DNA of 64,000 bases. It comes from Kaistia geumhonensis. GTDB lineage: Bacteria > Pseudomonadota > Alphaproteobacteria > Rhizobiales > Kaistiaceae. Below are positions 54,709 to 64,000 of the stretch, in pieces; position 1 is the stretch's first letter, and each line of letters starts with the position of its first letter. Made by a program: the position numbers and the translations under genes. The notes under the pieces were generated by a model that ran no database searches, was not told where the DNA came from, and saw only the letters and a list, made by a program, of their open reading frames with translations. The stretch covers positions 558,001 to 622,000 of the forward strand of contig NZ_JAUSWJ010000001.1 of assembly GCF_030815145.1 (NCBI RefSeq), written 5' to 3'.

Positions 54709-55683
54709 TCAGCCGCGCGGCTGAGCCTGGCGCGCGGCCCGCAGGCGCGCGAAATCCTCGCCGGCATGGTGGGACGAGCGGGTCAGCGGGCTCGACGACA
54801 CCATCAGGAAGCCCTTGGCATAGCCGATCGTTTCGAAGGATTTGAACTCCGTCGGCTCGACGAAGCGGATGACCGGATGATGCTTGCGGCTCGGCTGGAG
54901 GTACTGGCCGATGGTGAGGAAGTCGACATCGGCGACGCGCAGATCGTCCATGAGCTGGAGGACCTCGTTCCGCTCCTCGCCGAGGCCGACCATGATGCCC
55001 GACTTGGTGAACATCTCGCCGTCCAGCTCCTTCACCCGCTGCAGCAGCCGTAGCGAGTGGAAGTAGCGGGCGCCGGGCCGGACCTTAAGATATTTCGACG
55101 GCACGGTTTCGAGATTGTGGTTGAAGACGTCCGGCTTGGCGGCCACCACGATCTCGAGCGCACCGGGTTTCCTCAGGAAGTCGGGCGTCAGGATCTCGAT
55201 CGTCGTGCCCGGCGCCGCGGCGCGGATCGCGAGGATGACCTCGGCGAAATGCTGCGCGCCGCCATCGTCGAGATCGTCGCGGTCGACCGAGGTGATCACG
55301 ACATGCTCGAGGCCAAGCTTGGCGACGGCCTCGGCAACCTTCTGCGGCTCGGCGCGGTCGAGCGCCTCAGGCATGCCGGTACGCACGTTGCAGAAGGCGC
55401 AGGCCCGCGTGCAGGTGTCGCCCATGATCATGAAGGTGGCGTGCTTCTTCGACCAGCACTCGCCGATATTCGGGCAGCCGGCCTCCTCACAGACGGTGAC
55501 GAGGCCGTTCTTCTTCACGATGTCCTGCGTCTCGCGATAGATGGGCGAGCCGGGCGCGCGGACGCGGATCCAGTCGGGCTTGCGCAGGAGCGGCGTGTCG
55601 GGCCGGTTCGCCTTCTCGGGATGGCGCGGACGGCGATCCTTGGCAGTGGCGGGCGCGGTGACCGTATCGAGAACGACGACCAT
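54709..55683 (-). CDS. lipA: Lipoyl synthase
   Basis: Radical-SAM enzyme that inserts two sulfurs into octanoylated lipoyl domains. The 324-residue protein contains the auxiliary cluster cysteines in [13 protein letters not shown] and the radical-SAM CxxxCxxC in [10 protein letters not shown]. The conserved C-terminal [10 protein letters not shown] is present. The next gene on the same strand is the COQ10-like gene, three bases on, an arrangement frequent in Rhizobiales. Confidence 0.97.
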   Translation of the reverse strand: MVVVLDTVTAPATAKDRRPRHPEKANRPDTPLLRKPDWIRVRAPGSPIYRETQDIVKKNGLVTVCEEAGCPNIGECWSKKHATFMIMGDTCTRACAFCNVRTGMPEALDRAEPQKVAEAVAKLGLEHVVITSVDRDDLDDGGAQHFAEVILAIRAAAPGTTIEILTPDFLRKPGALEIVVAAKPDVFNHNLETVPSKYLKVRPGARYFHSLRLLQRVKELDGEMFTKSGIMVGLGEERNEVLQLMDDLRVADVDFLTIGQYLQPSRKHHPVIRFVEPTEFKSFETIGYAKGFLMVSSSPLTRSSHHAGEDFARLRAARQAQPRG

Positions 55684-55701
55684 GGAAGCTCCGGGTCGGA
55701 A

Positions 55702-55953
55702 TTAGCCGCGGCGGAAGAGGCCGAGCAGGAAGAGAAGGACAATGGCGCCGATGGTCGACACCACAAGGCTGCCGACAAAGCCCGGCTCCGGCACGAGATT
55801 GAAGGTCGAGGCGAGGATCGCGCCGATCCACGAGCCAATGAGGCCGACGATGAGATTGACGATCAGGCCGTGACGACGGCCCATGGTTCGCGATGCGATC
55901 CAACCGGCGAGAATGCCGATCACGATCGTCATGAAAATGCCCACACCCGACAT
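55702..55953 (-). CDS. GlsB/YeaQ/YmgE-family stress-response membrane protein
   Basis: An 83-residue protein of three predicted helices with the pattern IVIGILAGWIASRTMGRRHG, NLIVGLIGSWIGAIL and a hydrophobic C-terminus, the transglycosylase-associated (GlsB) family. Its function is unknown; homologues are induced by stress. ATG 55953 is preceded by GGGAGAG; the longer version from 56037 would add 28 charged residues and is unlikely. Confidence 0.88.
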   Translation of the reverse strand: MSGVGIFMTIVIGILAGWIASRTMGRRHGLIVNLIVGLIGSWIGAILASTFNLVPEPGFVGSLVVSTIGAIVLLFLLGLFRRG

Positions 55954-56061
55954 TCGTCGTCTCTCCCTTTCCCCTTGTTCCGCCAATATGGATTGGCGGC
56001 CGGCCGAACGCCAGAGCAGGCCCTGCATGGGAGTCATGCAGGGAGCGGGGCCGGGTCGCCG

Positions 56062-57696
<1,635 letters not shown>

Positions 57697-57797
57697 TTAC
57701 CTTAGCCTCCGATTGAACGATTCGCTCGATCAAACCACAGCGCGGCGAATGCCGGCTGCGGCGATGAATTGCTTCGGGCGGTATTTCGTCCGCCCCA

Positions 57798-57829
57798 AAC
57801 GAAACGTCGCCGCGAAGGGGCGGCGACGT
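57798..57829 (-). terminator. Terminator-like hairpin after secG
   Basis: On the reverse strand ACGTCGCCGC and GCGGCGACGT (57804-57829 on the forward strand) form a perfect 10-bp stem with a 6-base loop, followed by TTTCGTTT. It lies 27 bases after the secG stop, between secG and pyrG. Confidence 0.75.
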
Positions 57830-57855
57830 CCCGGAATTCCTGGTCTTTAGGGCGC

Positions 57856-58416
57856 CTAGTTGGTGCTGGGCACCGTCGGCGCGGCGGGAGCCGCCGGAGC
57901 GGGCGTACTGGCCGGAGCCGAGCCCGTGGCCGGAGCCGAACCCGTGGCGGGCGCCGCGGGCGCGGCGCCGGTCGCCGGAGCCGAGCCCGTGGCCGGAGCC
58001 GAACCCGTGGCGGGCGCCGCGGGCGCGGCGCCGGTCGCCGGAGCTGGCGTCGCCGCATCGCCCGAAGCCGGCGCGGCTGCACCGTCCGACCTGCGCGGCG
58101 GCAGCTGGTTGAGAATGCCCTGCCCATCGCCGGAAGCCGGCGTCGTCGCAGGGGCCGACTCGCTCTGGATCCGGTCAAGGATCGATGCGGGCCGGTCGCC
58201 ATAGCGCGTAATCAGCGTCAGGGCGATGGACGTCACGAAGAACACGGCGGCCAGGATGGCGGTGGTGCGCGTCAGGACGTTGGCGGATCCACGGGCGGTC
58301 ATGAAGCCGCCACCGCCGCCGATGCCGAGCGCACCGCCTTCGGAGCGCTGCAGGAGGACAACGGCGACGAGCGCGACGACCACCATCAGGTGGATCACGA
58401 TGATGACTGTCTGCAT
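57856..58416 (-). CDS. secG: Protein translocase subunit SecG with a long repetitive C-terminal tail
   Basis: The small non-essential subunit of SecYEG. The family core is in the first 95 residues: two helices (about 3-22 and 50-72) joined by the loop EGGALGIGGGGGFMTARGSANVLTR. Beyond it runs a low-complexity tail of some 90 residues rich in Ala, Pro, Thr, Gly and Ser that includes a perfect 21-residue tandem duplication (encoded by 57911-58036). Such tails are common but vary in alphaproteobacterial SecG. ATG 58416 was chosen (MQTVIIVIHLMVVVALVA); an upstream extension to 58461 is not SecG-like. Confidence 0.93.
   Translation of the reverse strand: MQTVIIVIHLMVVVALVAVVLLQRSEGGALGIGGGGGFMTARGSANVLTRTTAILAAVFFVTSIALTLITRYGDRPASILDRIQSESAPATTPASGDGQGILNQLPPRRSDGAAAPASGDAATPAPATGAAPAAPATGSAPATGSAPATGAAPAAPATGSAPATGSAPASTPAPAAPAAPTVPSTN
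57911..58036. repeat. Perfect 63-bp tandem duplication within secG
   Basis: Bases 57911-57973 and 57974-58036 are identical over all 63 positions; a third partial copy begins at 58037 (GCCGGAGC). The repeat keeps the reading frame, adding 21 residues of the ATGAAPAAPATGS type per copy. Each unit is itself built of shorter GCCGGAGCCGA-like pieces, so slippage is expected. Confidence 0.95.
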
Positions 58417-58568
58417 CGATGACTCTGATCGGAAGCTTCTGAAAACCGGCGCCTTGTACACGATCGACCCGGGCGATGCCAGTGCCCGGGCGCGCCTGAT
58501 ATGGGTGGCGTCCCGCCAATGACCAAGGGGACGCCTCCGAAGGCCCGTCAGGACCCTGCCGGTGCCGC

Positions 58569-59324
58569 TCAGGGATAGCTGTGCGCGATGCCGAGAAAAT
58601 CGACGGCGCGCAGGCTCGCGCCGCCCACGAGCGCGCCGTTGACATTCTCGACGGCGAGGATGTCGGAGGCGTTGGAGGGCTTCACGGAGCCGCCATAGAG
58701 AATACGCATGTCCTCGCCCTCGTCGCCGAAGCGCAGCACAAGCTGATGGCGGATATGGGCATGCGCCTCGGCGATCTCGTCCAGCGTCGGCGTGCGACCG
58801 CTGCCGATGGCCCAGATCGGCTCATAGGCGATGATGAGGTTGTCGGCGGTCGCCCCATCCGGAACCGAGGCCGCCAGCTGCGTTTCGAGAACCTCGAGCG
58901 TCTTGCCCCCATCACGCTCCGCCTCGCTCTCGCCGATGCAGAGGATGGCGATGAGACCAGCGCGACGTGCCGCGCGGGCCTTGGCATGGACGACGGCGTT
59001 GGTGTCGAGGTCGTCGGCACGCCGCTCGGAGTGCCCCACGATGACATGCGTGGCGCCGGTGTCCGCGATCATCTCCGCCGACACGTCGCCGGTGTGGGCG
59101 CCGCTCGGGCTGCGATGGCAGTCCTGGCCGCCGATCAGGACGCGCGAGCCGAGCGCCACCACCGCAAAGGTGGACAGGAGTGTGAAGGGCGGGCAGATGG
59201 CGAGATCGGTCTTCGCGCGAAGGCCGATGTCGTAGCCCTCGGTGATGCGCGAAAACTCGGCGACAGACGACTTCAGGCCGTTCATCTTCCAGTTGCCGAC
59301 GACGATCGGCCTCAGCCTCGACAT
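58569..59324 (-). CDS. tpiA: Triosephosphate isomerase
   Basis: Interconverts glyceraldehyde-3-phosphate and dihydroxyacetone phosphate. The 251-residue barrel begins PIVVGNWKMNG with the catalytic Lys; the electrophile His is in IVGHSERR near 94-101 and the catalytic Glu in IAYEPIWAIGSG near 165-176. GGAGG ten bases before ATG 59324 decides the start over the longer frame to 59390. It precedes secG and pyrG on the same strand, as in many proteobacteria. Confidence 0.97.
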   Translation of the reverse strand: MSRLRPIVVGNWKMNGLKSSVAEFSRITEGYDIGLRAKTDLAICPPFTLLSTFAVVALGSRVLIGGQDCHRSPSGAHTGDVSAEMIADTGATHVIVGHSERRADDLDTNAVVHAKARAARRAGLIAILCIGESEAERDGGKTLEVLETQLAASVPDGATADNLIIAYEPIWAIGSGRTPTLDEIAEAHAHIRHQLVLRFGDEGEDMRILYGGSVKPSNASDILAVENVNGALVGGASLRAVDFLGIAHSYP

Positions 59325-59553
59325 TTCGCGATTTCCTCCGCTGTTCGGTCGCTTTCCCCTGTATGCGGTCAGCGGGCGGCGGCAAGTCAAGGGGGGAGCG
59401 CCGGCGAGAGAGGAAGCACCCGCGGAAAGAGCAGGGGCGCCATCCTTTGCGGCTATTGCTCCGGCGAAACCGCCTTTCTATGATCGCGCGCCCCAAATCG
59501 GGGCGAAGACGAAGGCGGCCTCCAGCGCGAACCGCCTCTACCAGAGGATGCCG

Positions 59554-61440
59554 ATGCTCGATTCCATGCGTAAACACGCCTCCGGTCCGGTGGCGAAGAT
59601 CCTGATCGGCATCCTGATCATCTCCTTCGGCGTCTGGGGCGTCGCGGGGGCGCTCAGCGGCATCGGCACCAATACGGTCGCGCAGGTCGGCAATACCGAA
59701 ATCTCGGTCGTCGATTTCGACCGGGCCTATCGCCGGGAGCTCCAGAATCTCAGCCAGCAGGTCGGCACGCAGATCACCCCGGACCAGGCCAAGGCCTTCG
59801 GACTGCCGAACCGGGTGCTGTCTCGCCTCATCACCGAGGCGGCGCTCGACGACCAGGCCGAGACTCTCGGCCTCGGCGTTTCTCAGGAAACGCTCGTCAA
59901 GGAGATTGCCGCGGACCCGGCCTTCAAGGGCGCTGCCGGCACGTTCGACCGCGCCTATTTCGTCCAGCTGCTGCGCGCCAACGGCCTCAACGAGGACGAT
60001 TATGTGCTGGAGCGCCGCGCCGTCGAGCGGCGCAAGCAGCTCGCCGACAGCATCTCGAGCGGCGCGACGCTGCCCGCCACGCTCGCCGAAGCGGTGCACA
60101 TCTATCAGTCAGAGGCGCGCACCATCCGCTACATCGTGATGCCGGCCTCGCTGATCACGGATGTGGGCGAGCCGACGGCCGAGCAGCTGACGGCTTATTA
60201 CAACGACCACAAAGCCGACTGGAAACGTCCCGAGCTTCGCGAGATCGCGATCATGACGCTGTCTCCGGACGACGTCGCCCGTCCGTCCGATATCGACGAC
60301 GCGACGGCGCAGAAGGCCTATGACGCCGACAAGGCGCAGTACACGACGCCCGAGACGCGGCATGTCTACCAGCTGATCTTCTCTGACCAGACGACGGCCG
60401 ACGAGCAGTCCGCCAAGCTGAAGGGTGGCGCAAGCTTCGAGAGCGTGGTGCAGAGCACCGGCCGCCAGCTCGCGGACACGGATCTTGGCACCATCACGCG
60501 CGACAAGCTGATCGATCCGAAGGTGGCCGAGGCGGCGTTCTCGCTTGCCCCCGGCGCCACCAGCGACGTGATCGTGGGCAGCTTCGGACCGGTTCTGCTC
60601 TGGGTGCCGGAAGTCAATCCGTCGACGGTCAAGCCGTTCGACGAGGTCAAGGCCGAGATCAAGTCGAACCTCGCCCTCGAGGCCGCGCGCAGGGATCTCT
60701 CCAGCGTCCGCGATTCGATCGAGGATGCGCGGGCCGGCGGCGCGACGCTCCAGGAGATCGCGACCAAGAACAAGCTGACGCTCCGCACCGTCAATGTCGA
60801 CGCAACGGGGAACGACGGCGACGGCAAGCCGGTCGCCGATCTGCCGGCCAAGGACCAGTTGCTGAAGGCGGCGTTCGAGAGCGATGTCGGCATCGACAAC
60901 CAGGCGCTCGCCGATGGCGACTCGACGATCTGGTATGCCGTCTCGGCTATTGATCCTGCCGCCGACCGTACGCTCGACAGCGTGAAGGACCAGGTCGCGG
61001 CGGCCTGGAAGAAGGCGACGATCGAGACGAAACTCGCGGAGAAGGCCAAGGAGACTGCGGCCCGCCTCTCCAAGGGCGAGACGATGGATGCCGTCGCGGC
61101 GTCGCTGGGGCTCACCGTCCAGACGGACGCCGACCAGACGCGCGGCAGCAAGCCGCCGGCCGACTTCTCGACCGACGCCCTGAAGGCTGCCTTCGATGGC
61201 CCGAAGGGCTATGCCGCCGCCGTTGCGGGCGTCGATCCGGACCAACAGATCGTGCTTCAGGTCGACAGCGTGACCGAGACGCCCTTCGTGAAGGACGACC
61301 CCAAGGAAGTCTCCTTGACCCGGCAGCTCGCCGATGCGATGCAGAACGATCTTCTGCAGCAGTATATCAGCGAGCTGCAGAACGAGCTCGGCGCCAAGGT
61401 CAACCAGCAGGCGCTGCAGCGCGTGATCGGCGCGAGCTGA
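59554..61440 (+). CDS. ppiD: PpiD/SurA-type peptidyl-prolyl cis-trans isomerase family chaperone
   Basis: A 628-residue inner-membrane-anchored folding factor. After a short basic start (MRKHASGPVAK) comes one helix (about 15-35, ILIGILIISFGVWGVAGAL), an N-terminal SurA-like domain (about 35-155), a parvulin-like domain (roughly 250-370, with degenerate catalytic residues) and a second chaperone region. The main role would be periplasmic folding at the Sec exit. It is a divergent neighbour of tpiA and, as in other alphaproteobacteria, sits upstream of the trp genes. Start: AGAGG with a 6-base gap favours ATG 59554 over ATG 59548. Confidence 0.9.
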   Translation: MLDSMRKHASGPVAKILIGILIISFGVWGVAGALSGIGTNTVAQVGNTEISVVDFDRAYRRELQNLSQQVGTQITPDQAKAFGLPNRVLSRLITEAALDDQAETLGLGVSQETLVKEIAADPAFKGAAGTFDRAYFVQLLRANGLNEDDYVLERRAVERRKQLADSISSGATLPATLAEAVHIYQSEARTIRYIVMPASLITDVGEPTAEQLTAYYNDHKADWKRPELREIAIMTLSPDDVARPSDIDDATAQKAYDADKAQYTTPETRHVYQLIFSDQTTADEQSAKLKGGASFESVVQSTGRQLADTDLGTITRDKLIDPKVAEAAFSLAPGATSDVIVGSFGPVLLWVPEVNPSTVKPFDEVKAEIKSNLALEAARRDLSSVRDSIEDARAGGATLQEIATKNKLTLRTVNVDATGNDGDGKPVADLPAKDQLLKAAFESDVGIDNQALADGDSTIWYAVSAIDPAADRTLDSVKDQVAAAWKKATIETKLAEKAKETAARLSKGETMDAVAASLGLTVQTDADQTRGSKPPADFSTDALKAAFDGPKGYAAAVAGVDPDQQIVLQVDSVTETPFVKDDPKEVSLTRQLADAMQNDLLQQYISELQNELGAKVNQQALQRVIGAS

Positions 61441-61451
61441 CGAAGGAACCG

Positions 61452-61610
61452 ATGTCGACCGAGCGTATCCGCCCTGCCAATCGAGCCGTCCGCGCCCAGC
61501 GGATGGCGACGGCTGCGGTGGTCCCGGCCGACCGGACCGCGCGCCGCGGCGACGCCGATGCACGCTGGCAGGGCGACGCGCGCTGGCATGCTGGGTGGCG
61601 ATGGCGTTGA
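61452..61610 (+). CDS. Possible Trp-rich leader peptide of the trp operon
   Basis: A 52-codon ORF not in any family I know. It has a good ribosome site (AAGGAACCG before ATG 61452) and ends DARWQGDARWHAGWRWR, with Trp at codons 39, 45, 49 and 51, four in the last 14 codons. Such clustering of a rare amino acid just before trpE is the hallmark of attenuation leaders. The peptide is longer than usual and its Trp codons are not tandem, so this could be chance. It begins 12 bases after ppiD ends. Confidence 0.4.
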   Translation: MSTERIRPANRAVRAQRMATAAVVPADRTARRGDADARWQGDARWHAGWRWR

Positions 61611-61617
61611 CCGCCCT

Positions 61618-61705
61618 GCCCGGCTAAGGCCGGGCATTGCGCCGCGAACCGATGCCCGATCAGGGCCCGCGCGGCTGAGCCGATACCGCCACAGATGCGG
61701 GTTTT
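61618..61705 (+). promoter_or_regulatory. Possible trp attenuator: competing hairpins before trpE
   Basis: Downstream of the Trp-rich ORF, segment GCCCGGC (61618-61624) can pair with GCCGGGC (61629-61635), or CGGGCAT (61631-61637) with ATGCCCG (61652-61658), or GCCC with GGGC (61654-61666). These options exclude each other, as in attenuators. A further stem CCCGC (61666-61670) with GCGGG (61697-61701) precedes TTTT (61702-61705), a weak terminator. The first hairpin resembles the genome's CATGCCCGGG palindromes, an alternative explanation. Confidence 0.35.
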
Positions 61706-61730
61706 CGCCCGCCGATACCGGACTGACATC

Positions 61731-63245
61731 ATGCTGATCGAGCCGTCGCCAGAGACGATCGCGCGCAACTATGAATCGGGCGAGGCGCAGGTCGTCTGGA
61801 CCCGCCTCGTCGCGGATCTGGAGACCCCCGTCTCCGCCATGCTCAAGCTCTCCGCCGGGCGAAGCAACACCTTCCTGCTCGAATCGGTCGAAGGCGGCGC
61901 CGTCCGCGGCCGTTATTCGATGATCGGCATCGAGCCGGACCTGCTCTTCCGCGCCCGTGCCGACAAGGCCGAGATCGACCGCGACGTCACGCCGGGTCGC
62001 GAGGCCTTCGAACCTGTCGAAGGCGGTTCGCTCGACGTCCTGCGCCGCCTGATCGCGGAATCGCATATCGACCTTCCCGAGGGGCTGCCGCCGATGTCGG
62101 CCGGCATCTTCGGCTATCTCGGCTATGACATGGTCCGCCAGATGGAGGATCTGGGGCCGCCCAATCCGGACGCGCTCGGCCTGCCGGACGCGATCATGAT
62201 GCGCCCGACGGTCATGGTCATCTTCGATGCCGTGAAGGACGAGATCACCGTCGTCACGCCGGTGCGCCCCGCTGCCGGTGTCAGCGCGGCGCAAGCCCAT
62301 GCCCGAGCCGTCGAGCGGCTGACCGGGGTCGTGGACACGCTCGAAGGGCCCTTGCATCGTGCCTTCGAGCCGGCTGAGGTCGATCTCGACATCGACGTCG
62401 TCTCGAACACGCCGCATGAGCGCTATCTCGAGATCGTGGCGCGGGCGAAGGAGTACATCGCGGCCGGCGACATCTTCCAGGTTGTGCTGTCGCAGCGCTT
62501 CGAGGCGCCTTTCACACTGCCGCCCTTCTCGCTCTACCGGGCGCTTCGGCGCACCAACCCCTCGCCCTTCCTCTACTTCCTCGATTTCGGCAGCTTCGCG
62601 GTCGCCGGATCGAGCCCGGAAATCCTGGTGCGTGTGCGCGACGGCGAGGTCACGATCCGGCCGATCGCCGGCACGCGACGTCGCGGGGCGACCAGCGAGC
62701 AGGACAAGGCGCTGGCCGCCGAGCTACTCGCCGATCCCAAGGAACTCGCCGAGCATCTGATGCTGCTCGATCTCGGGCGCAACGATGTCGGCCGCGTCGC
62801 CGAGATCGGCTCGGTGAAGGTCACCGACAAGTTCTTCCTGGAATATTACAGCCAGGTCATGCACATCGTCTCCAACGTCGTCGGACGGCTCGCCGCGCCG
62901 AACGACATGCTGGACGCGCTCGCCGCGGGCTTCCCGGCCGGCACCGTCTCCGGCGCGCCGAAGGTGCGCGCGATGGAGATCATCGACGAGCTGGAGCTGG
63001 AGAAGCGCGGAATCTATGCGGGCTGCGTCGGCTATTTCTCCGCCGACGGCGCCATGGACACGTGTATCGTGTTGCGCACGTCCATCGTGAAGGATGGGCG
63101 CATGTATGCGCAGGCCGGAGCCGGCATCGTTGCCGACTCGGTGCCGGAGAGCGAGCACCAGGAATGCATCGCCAAGGCGCGGGCCCTGTTCCGCGCCGCC
63201 GAGGAAGCGGTAAAGTTCGCTTCGCAGGCCGGACGCGGGCAGTAG
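61731..63245 (+). CDS. trpE: Anthranilate synthase component I
   Basis: Converts chorismate to anthranilate using ammonia from TrpG, the first step of tryptophan synthesis. The 504-residue protein has the feedback-inhibition LLESVEGG segment near residue 52 and the chorismate-binding blocks GRNDVGRVAEIGSVKV near 353, IRPIAGTRRRG near 312 and GAPKVRAMEIIDELE near 408. It is not fused to TrpG. ATG 61731 matches the family N-terminus; ATG 61695 in the same frame would extend it by 12 residues across the putative terminator. It heads trpE-trpG-trpD with short gaps. Confidence 0.96.
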   Translation: MLIEPSPETIARNYESGEAQVVWTRLVADLETPVSAMLKLSAGRSNTFLLESVEGGAVRGRYSMIGIEPDLLFRARADKAEIDRDVTPGREAFEPVEGGSLDVLRRLIAESHIDLPEGLPPMSAGIFGYLGYDMVRQMEDLGPPNPDALGLPDAIMMRPTVMVIFDAVKDEITVVTPVRPAAGVSAAQAHARAVERLTGVVDTLEGPLHRAFEPAEVDLDIDVVSNTPHERYLEIVARAKEYIAAGDIFQVVLSQRFEAPFTLPPFSLYRALRRTNPSPFLYFLDFGSFAVAGSSPEILVRVRDGEVTIRPIAGTRRRGATSEQDKALAAELLADPKELAEHLMLLDLGRNDVGRVAEIGSVKVTDKFFLEYYSQVMHIVSNVVGRLAAPNDMLDALAAGFPAGTVSGAPKVRAMEIIDELELEKRGIYAGCVGYFSADGAMDTCIVLRTSIVKDGRMYAQAGAGIVADSVPESEHQECIAKARALFRAAEEAVKFASQAGRGQ

Positions 63246-63257
63246 GGAGAAGCGGCC

Positions 63258-63869
63258 ATGTCCTTTCTCGTCATCGATAACTACGACAGCTTCACCTACA
63301 ATCTCGTCCATTACCTCGGCGAGCTCGGCGCCGATCTCATGGTTCGCCGCAACGACAAGATCACCGTCGACGAGGTGGTGGCGCTCGACCCCGAGGGAAT
63401 CGTTCTCTCGCCGGGGCCCTGCACCCCGAACGAGGCGGGCATCTGCCTCGATCTCATCGAGCAGGTGGGCGACACGATCCCGATCTTCGGTGTATGCCTC
63501 GGCCATCAGGCCATCGGCCAGGCGATGGGCGGCGACGTCGTGCGGGCGCCGAGCCAGATGCACGGCAAGATCTCGACCATCCGCCACACCGGCCGCAGCG
63601 TCTTTCGGGGCATCAACGGCCCGTTCCAGGCGACGCGCTACCATTCGCTGCAGGTTCGCCGCGAGACGATGCCCGAGGTGCTGGAAATCACGGCCGAGTC
63701 GGACGACGGGGTCGTGATGGGTGCCATGCACAAGACGCTGCCGATGCACGGGGTGCAGTTCCATCCCGAGAGCATCGCCTCGGAGCATGGCCACCGCATG
63801 CTCAAGAACTTCATCGACCTCGCGCGCGACTGGAACGCCCGTCATCGCCAGGCGCGGTCGGTGGCCTGA
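63258..63869 (+). CDS. trpG: Anthranilate synthase component II (glutamine amidotransferase)
   Basis: Glutaminase subunit of anthranilate synthase, 203 residues. Catalytic Cys80 lies in [12 protein letters not shown] and the His-Glu pair in [10 protein letters not shown] near residue 170. [11 protein letters not shown] is the TrpG/PabA-specific block. It begins 12 bases after trpE with the ribosome site GGGAGAAG, and is followed by trpD with four bases between stop and start. As in other bacteria this subunit may also serve p-aminobenzoate synthesis. Confidence 0.96.
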   Translation: MSFLVIDNYDSFTYNLVHYLGELGADLMVRRNDKITVDEVVALDPEGIVLSPGPCTPNEAGICLDLIEQVGDTIPIFGVCLGHQAIGQAMGGDVVRAPSQMHGKISTIRHTGRSVFRGINGPFQATRYHSLQVRRETMPEVLEITAESDDGVVMGAMHKTLPMHGVQFHPESIASEHGHRMLKNFIDLARDWNARHRQARSVA

Positions 63870-63873
63870 CGCC

Positions 63874-64000
63874 ATGAGCGAGTTCAAGGTTCACATCGCG
63901 AAGGTGGCCGCCGGACAGGCGCTCACCCGCGCAGAGGCCGAAGCGGCATTCGACATCATCATGTCGGGCAACGCGACGCCGGCGCAGATCGGCGGCTTCC
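63874..64000 (+). CDS. trpD: Anthranilate phosphoribosyltransferase, N-terminal fragment
   Basis: The first 42 codons only; the gene runs past the window end. The segment [21 protein letters not shown] and the following [17 protein letters not shown] is the N-terminal helical domain (Glycos_trans_3N) of TrpD, including the conserved [10 protein letters not shown]. It is third in the trpE-trpG-trpD run, which continues beyond the window, probably to trpC. Confidence 0.92.
   Translation, partial: MSEFKVHIAKVAAGQALTRAEAEAAFDIIMSGNATPAQIGGF

Noticed and set aside
57911-58036. A CRISPR-like repeat
   Set aside because: The units are directly adjacent without spacers and lie in frame inside secG.
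57860-58204. A 114-codon forward frame of AGAEPVAGA repeats
   Set aside because: It is the reverse image of the secG tandem repeat; no ribosome site and nothing outside the repeat.

Overview
The window is a high-GC, gene-dense chromosomal segment of an alphaproteobacterium, most likely of the order Hyphomicrobiales (Rhizobiales). The evidence is gene order as well as content: dusB-ntrB-ntrC followed by ntrY-ntrX, dat, hfq and hflX; rplM-rpsI-argC; ppiD-trpE-trpG-trpD; and pyrG-secG-tpiA. TrpE and TrpG are separate proteins, which argues against Rhizobium, Sinorhizobium or Brucella, where they are usually fused. The genus cannot be read from the sequence. No plasmid, phage, insertion sequence, CRISPR array, rRNA or tRNA was recognised.

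Layout. 1-6.5 kb: start of homoserine dehydrogenase, an AlaC-type aminotransferase, a small lipoprotein divergent from PHA synthase (phaC), a haloperoxidase-like hydrolase, a GlxA-type regulator and gfa. 6.5-12.1 kb: rplM-rpsI and argC, then a forward run of VOC protein, exported SH3-like protein, CoA-binding protein and O-acetylhomoserine sulfhydrylase. 12.2-15.1 kb: an overlapping reverse operon of RsmC-like methyltransferase, RsuA-like pseudouridine synthase and flavoprotein. 15.2-25.2 kb: recG, a CLC channel, a DUF502 membrane protein, glmS, glmU, ccdA and a sugar kinase. 25.3-31.1 kb: a MacAB-like export operon, msrQ without msrP, and an amidohydrolase. 31.2-34.2 kb: the complete EF-P beta-lysylation set (epmB, epmA, efp). 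34.4-42.8 kb: a GGDEF/EAL protein, cysS, a tiny exported protein, maeB with a coupled unknown membrane protein, hflX and hfq. 42.9-52.4 kb: dat and the nitrogen regulators ntrX, ntrY, ntrC, ntrB and dusB, with an oppositely oriented transglutaminase-like gene lodged between ntrC and ntrY. 52.5-59.3 kb: ispDF, a CinA-type deamidase, a COQ10/RatA-like protein, lipA, a GlsB-like protein, pyrG, secG and tpiA. 59.5-64 kb: ppiD and the trpE-trpG-trpD operon, which runs off the end.

Most of the window is core metabolism and housekeeping. The observations most worth a second look are a Trp-rich leader ORF with mutually exclusive hairpins before trpE (possible attenuator); the foreign-looking transglutaminase gene splitting the ntr locus, with a 13-bp inverted repeat before ntrY; a perfect 63-bp tandem duplication in the C-terminal tail of secG; an orphan msrQ; and a family of CATGCCCGGG-type palindromes between convergent genes. 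I did not find a convincing wholly new multi-gene system.
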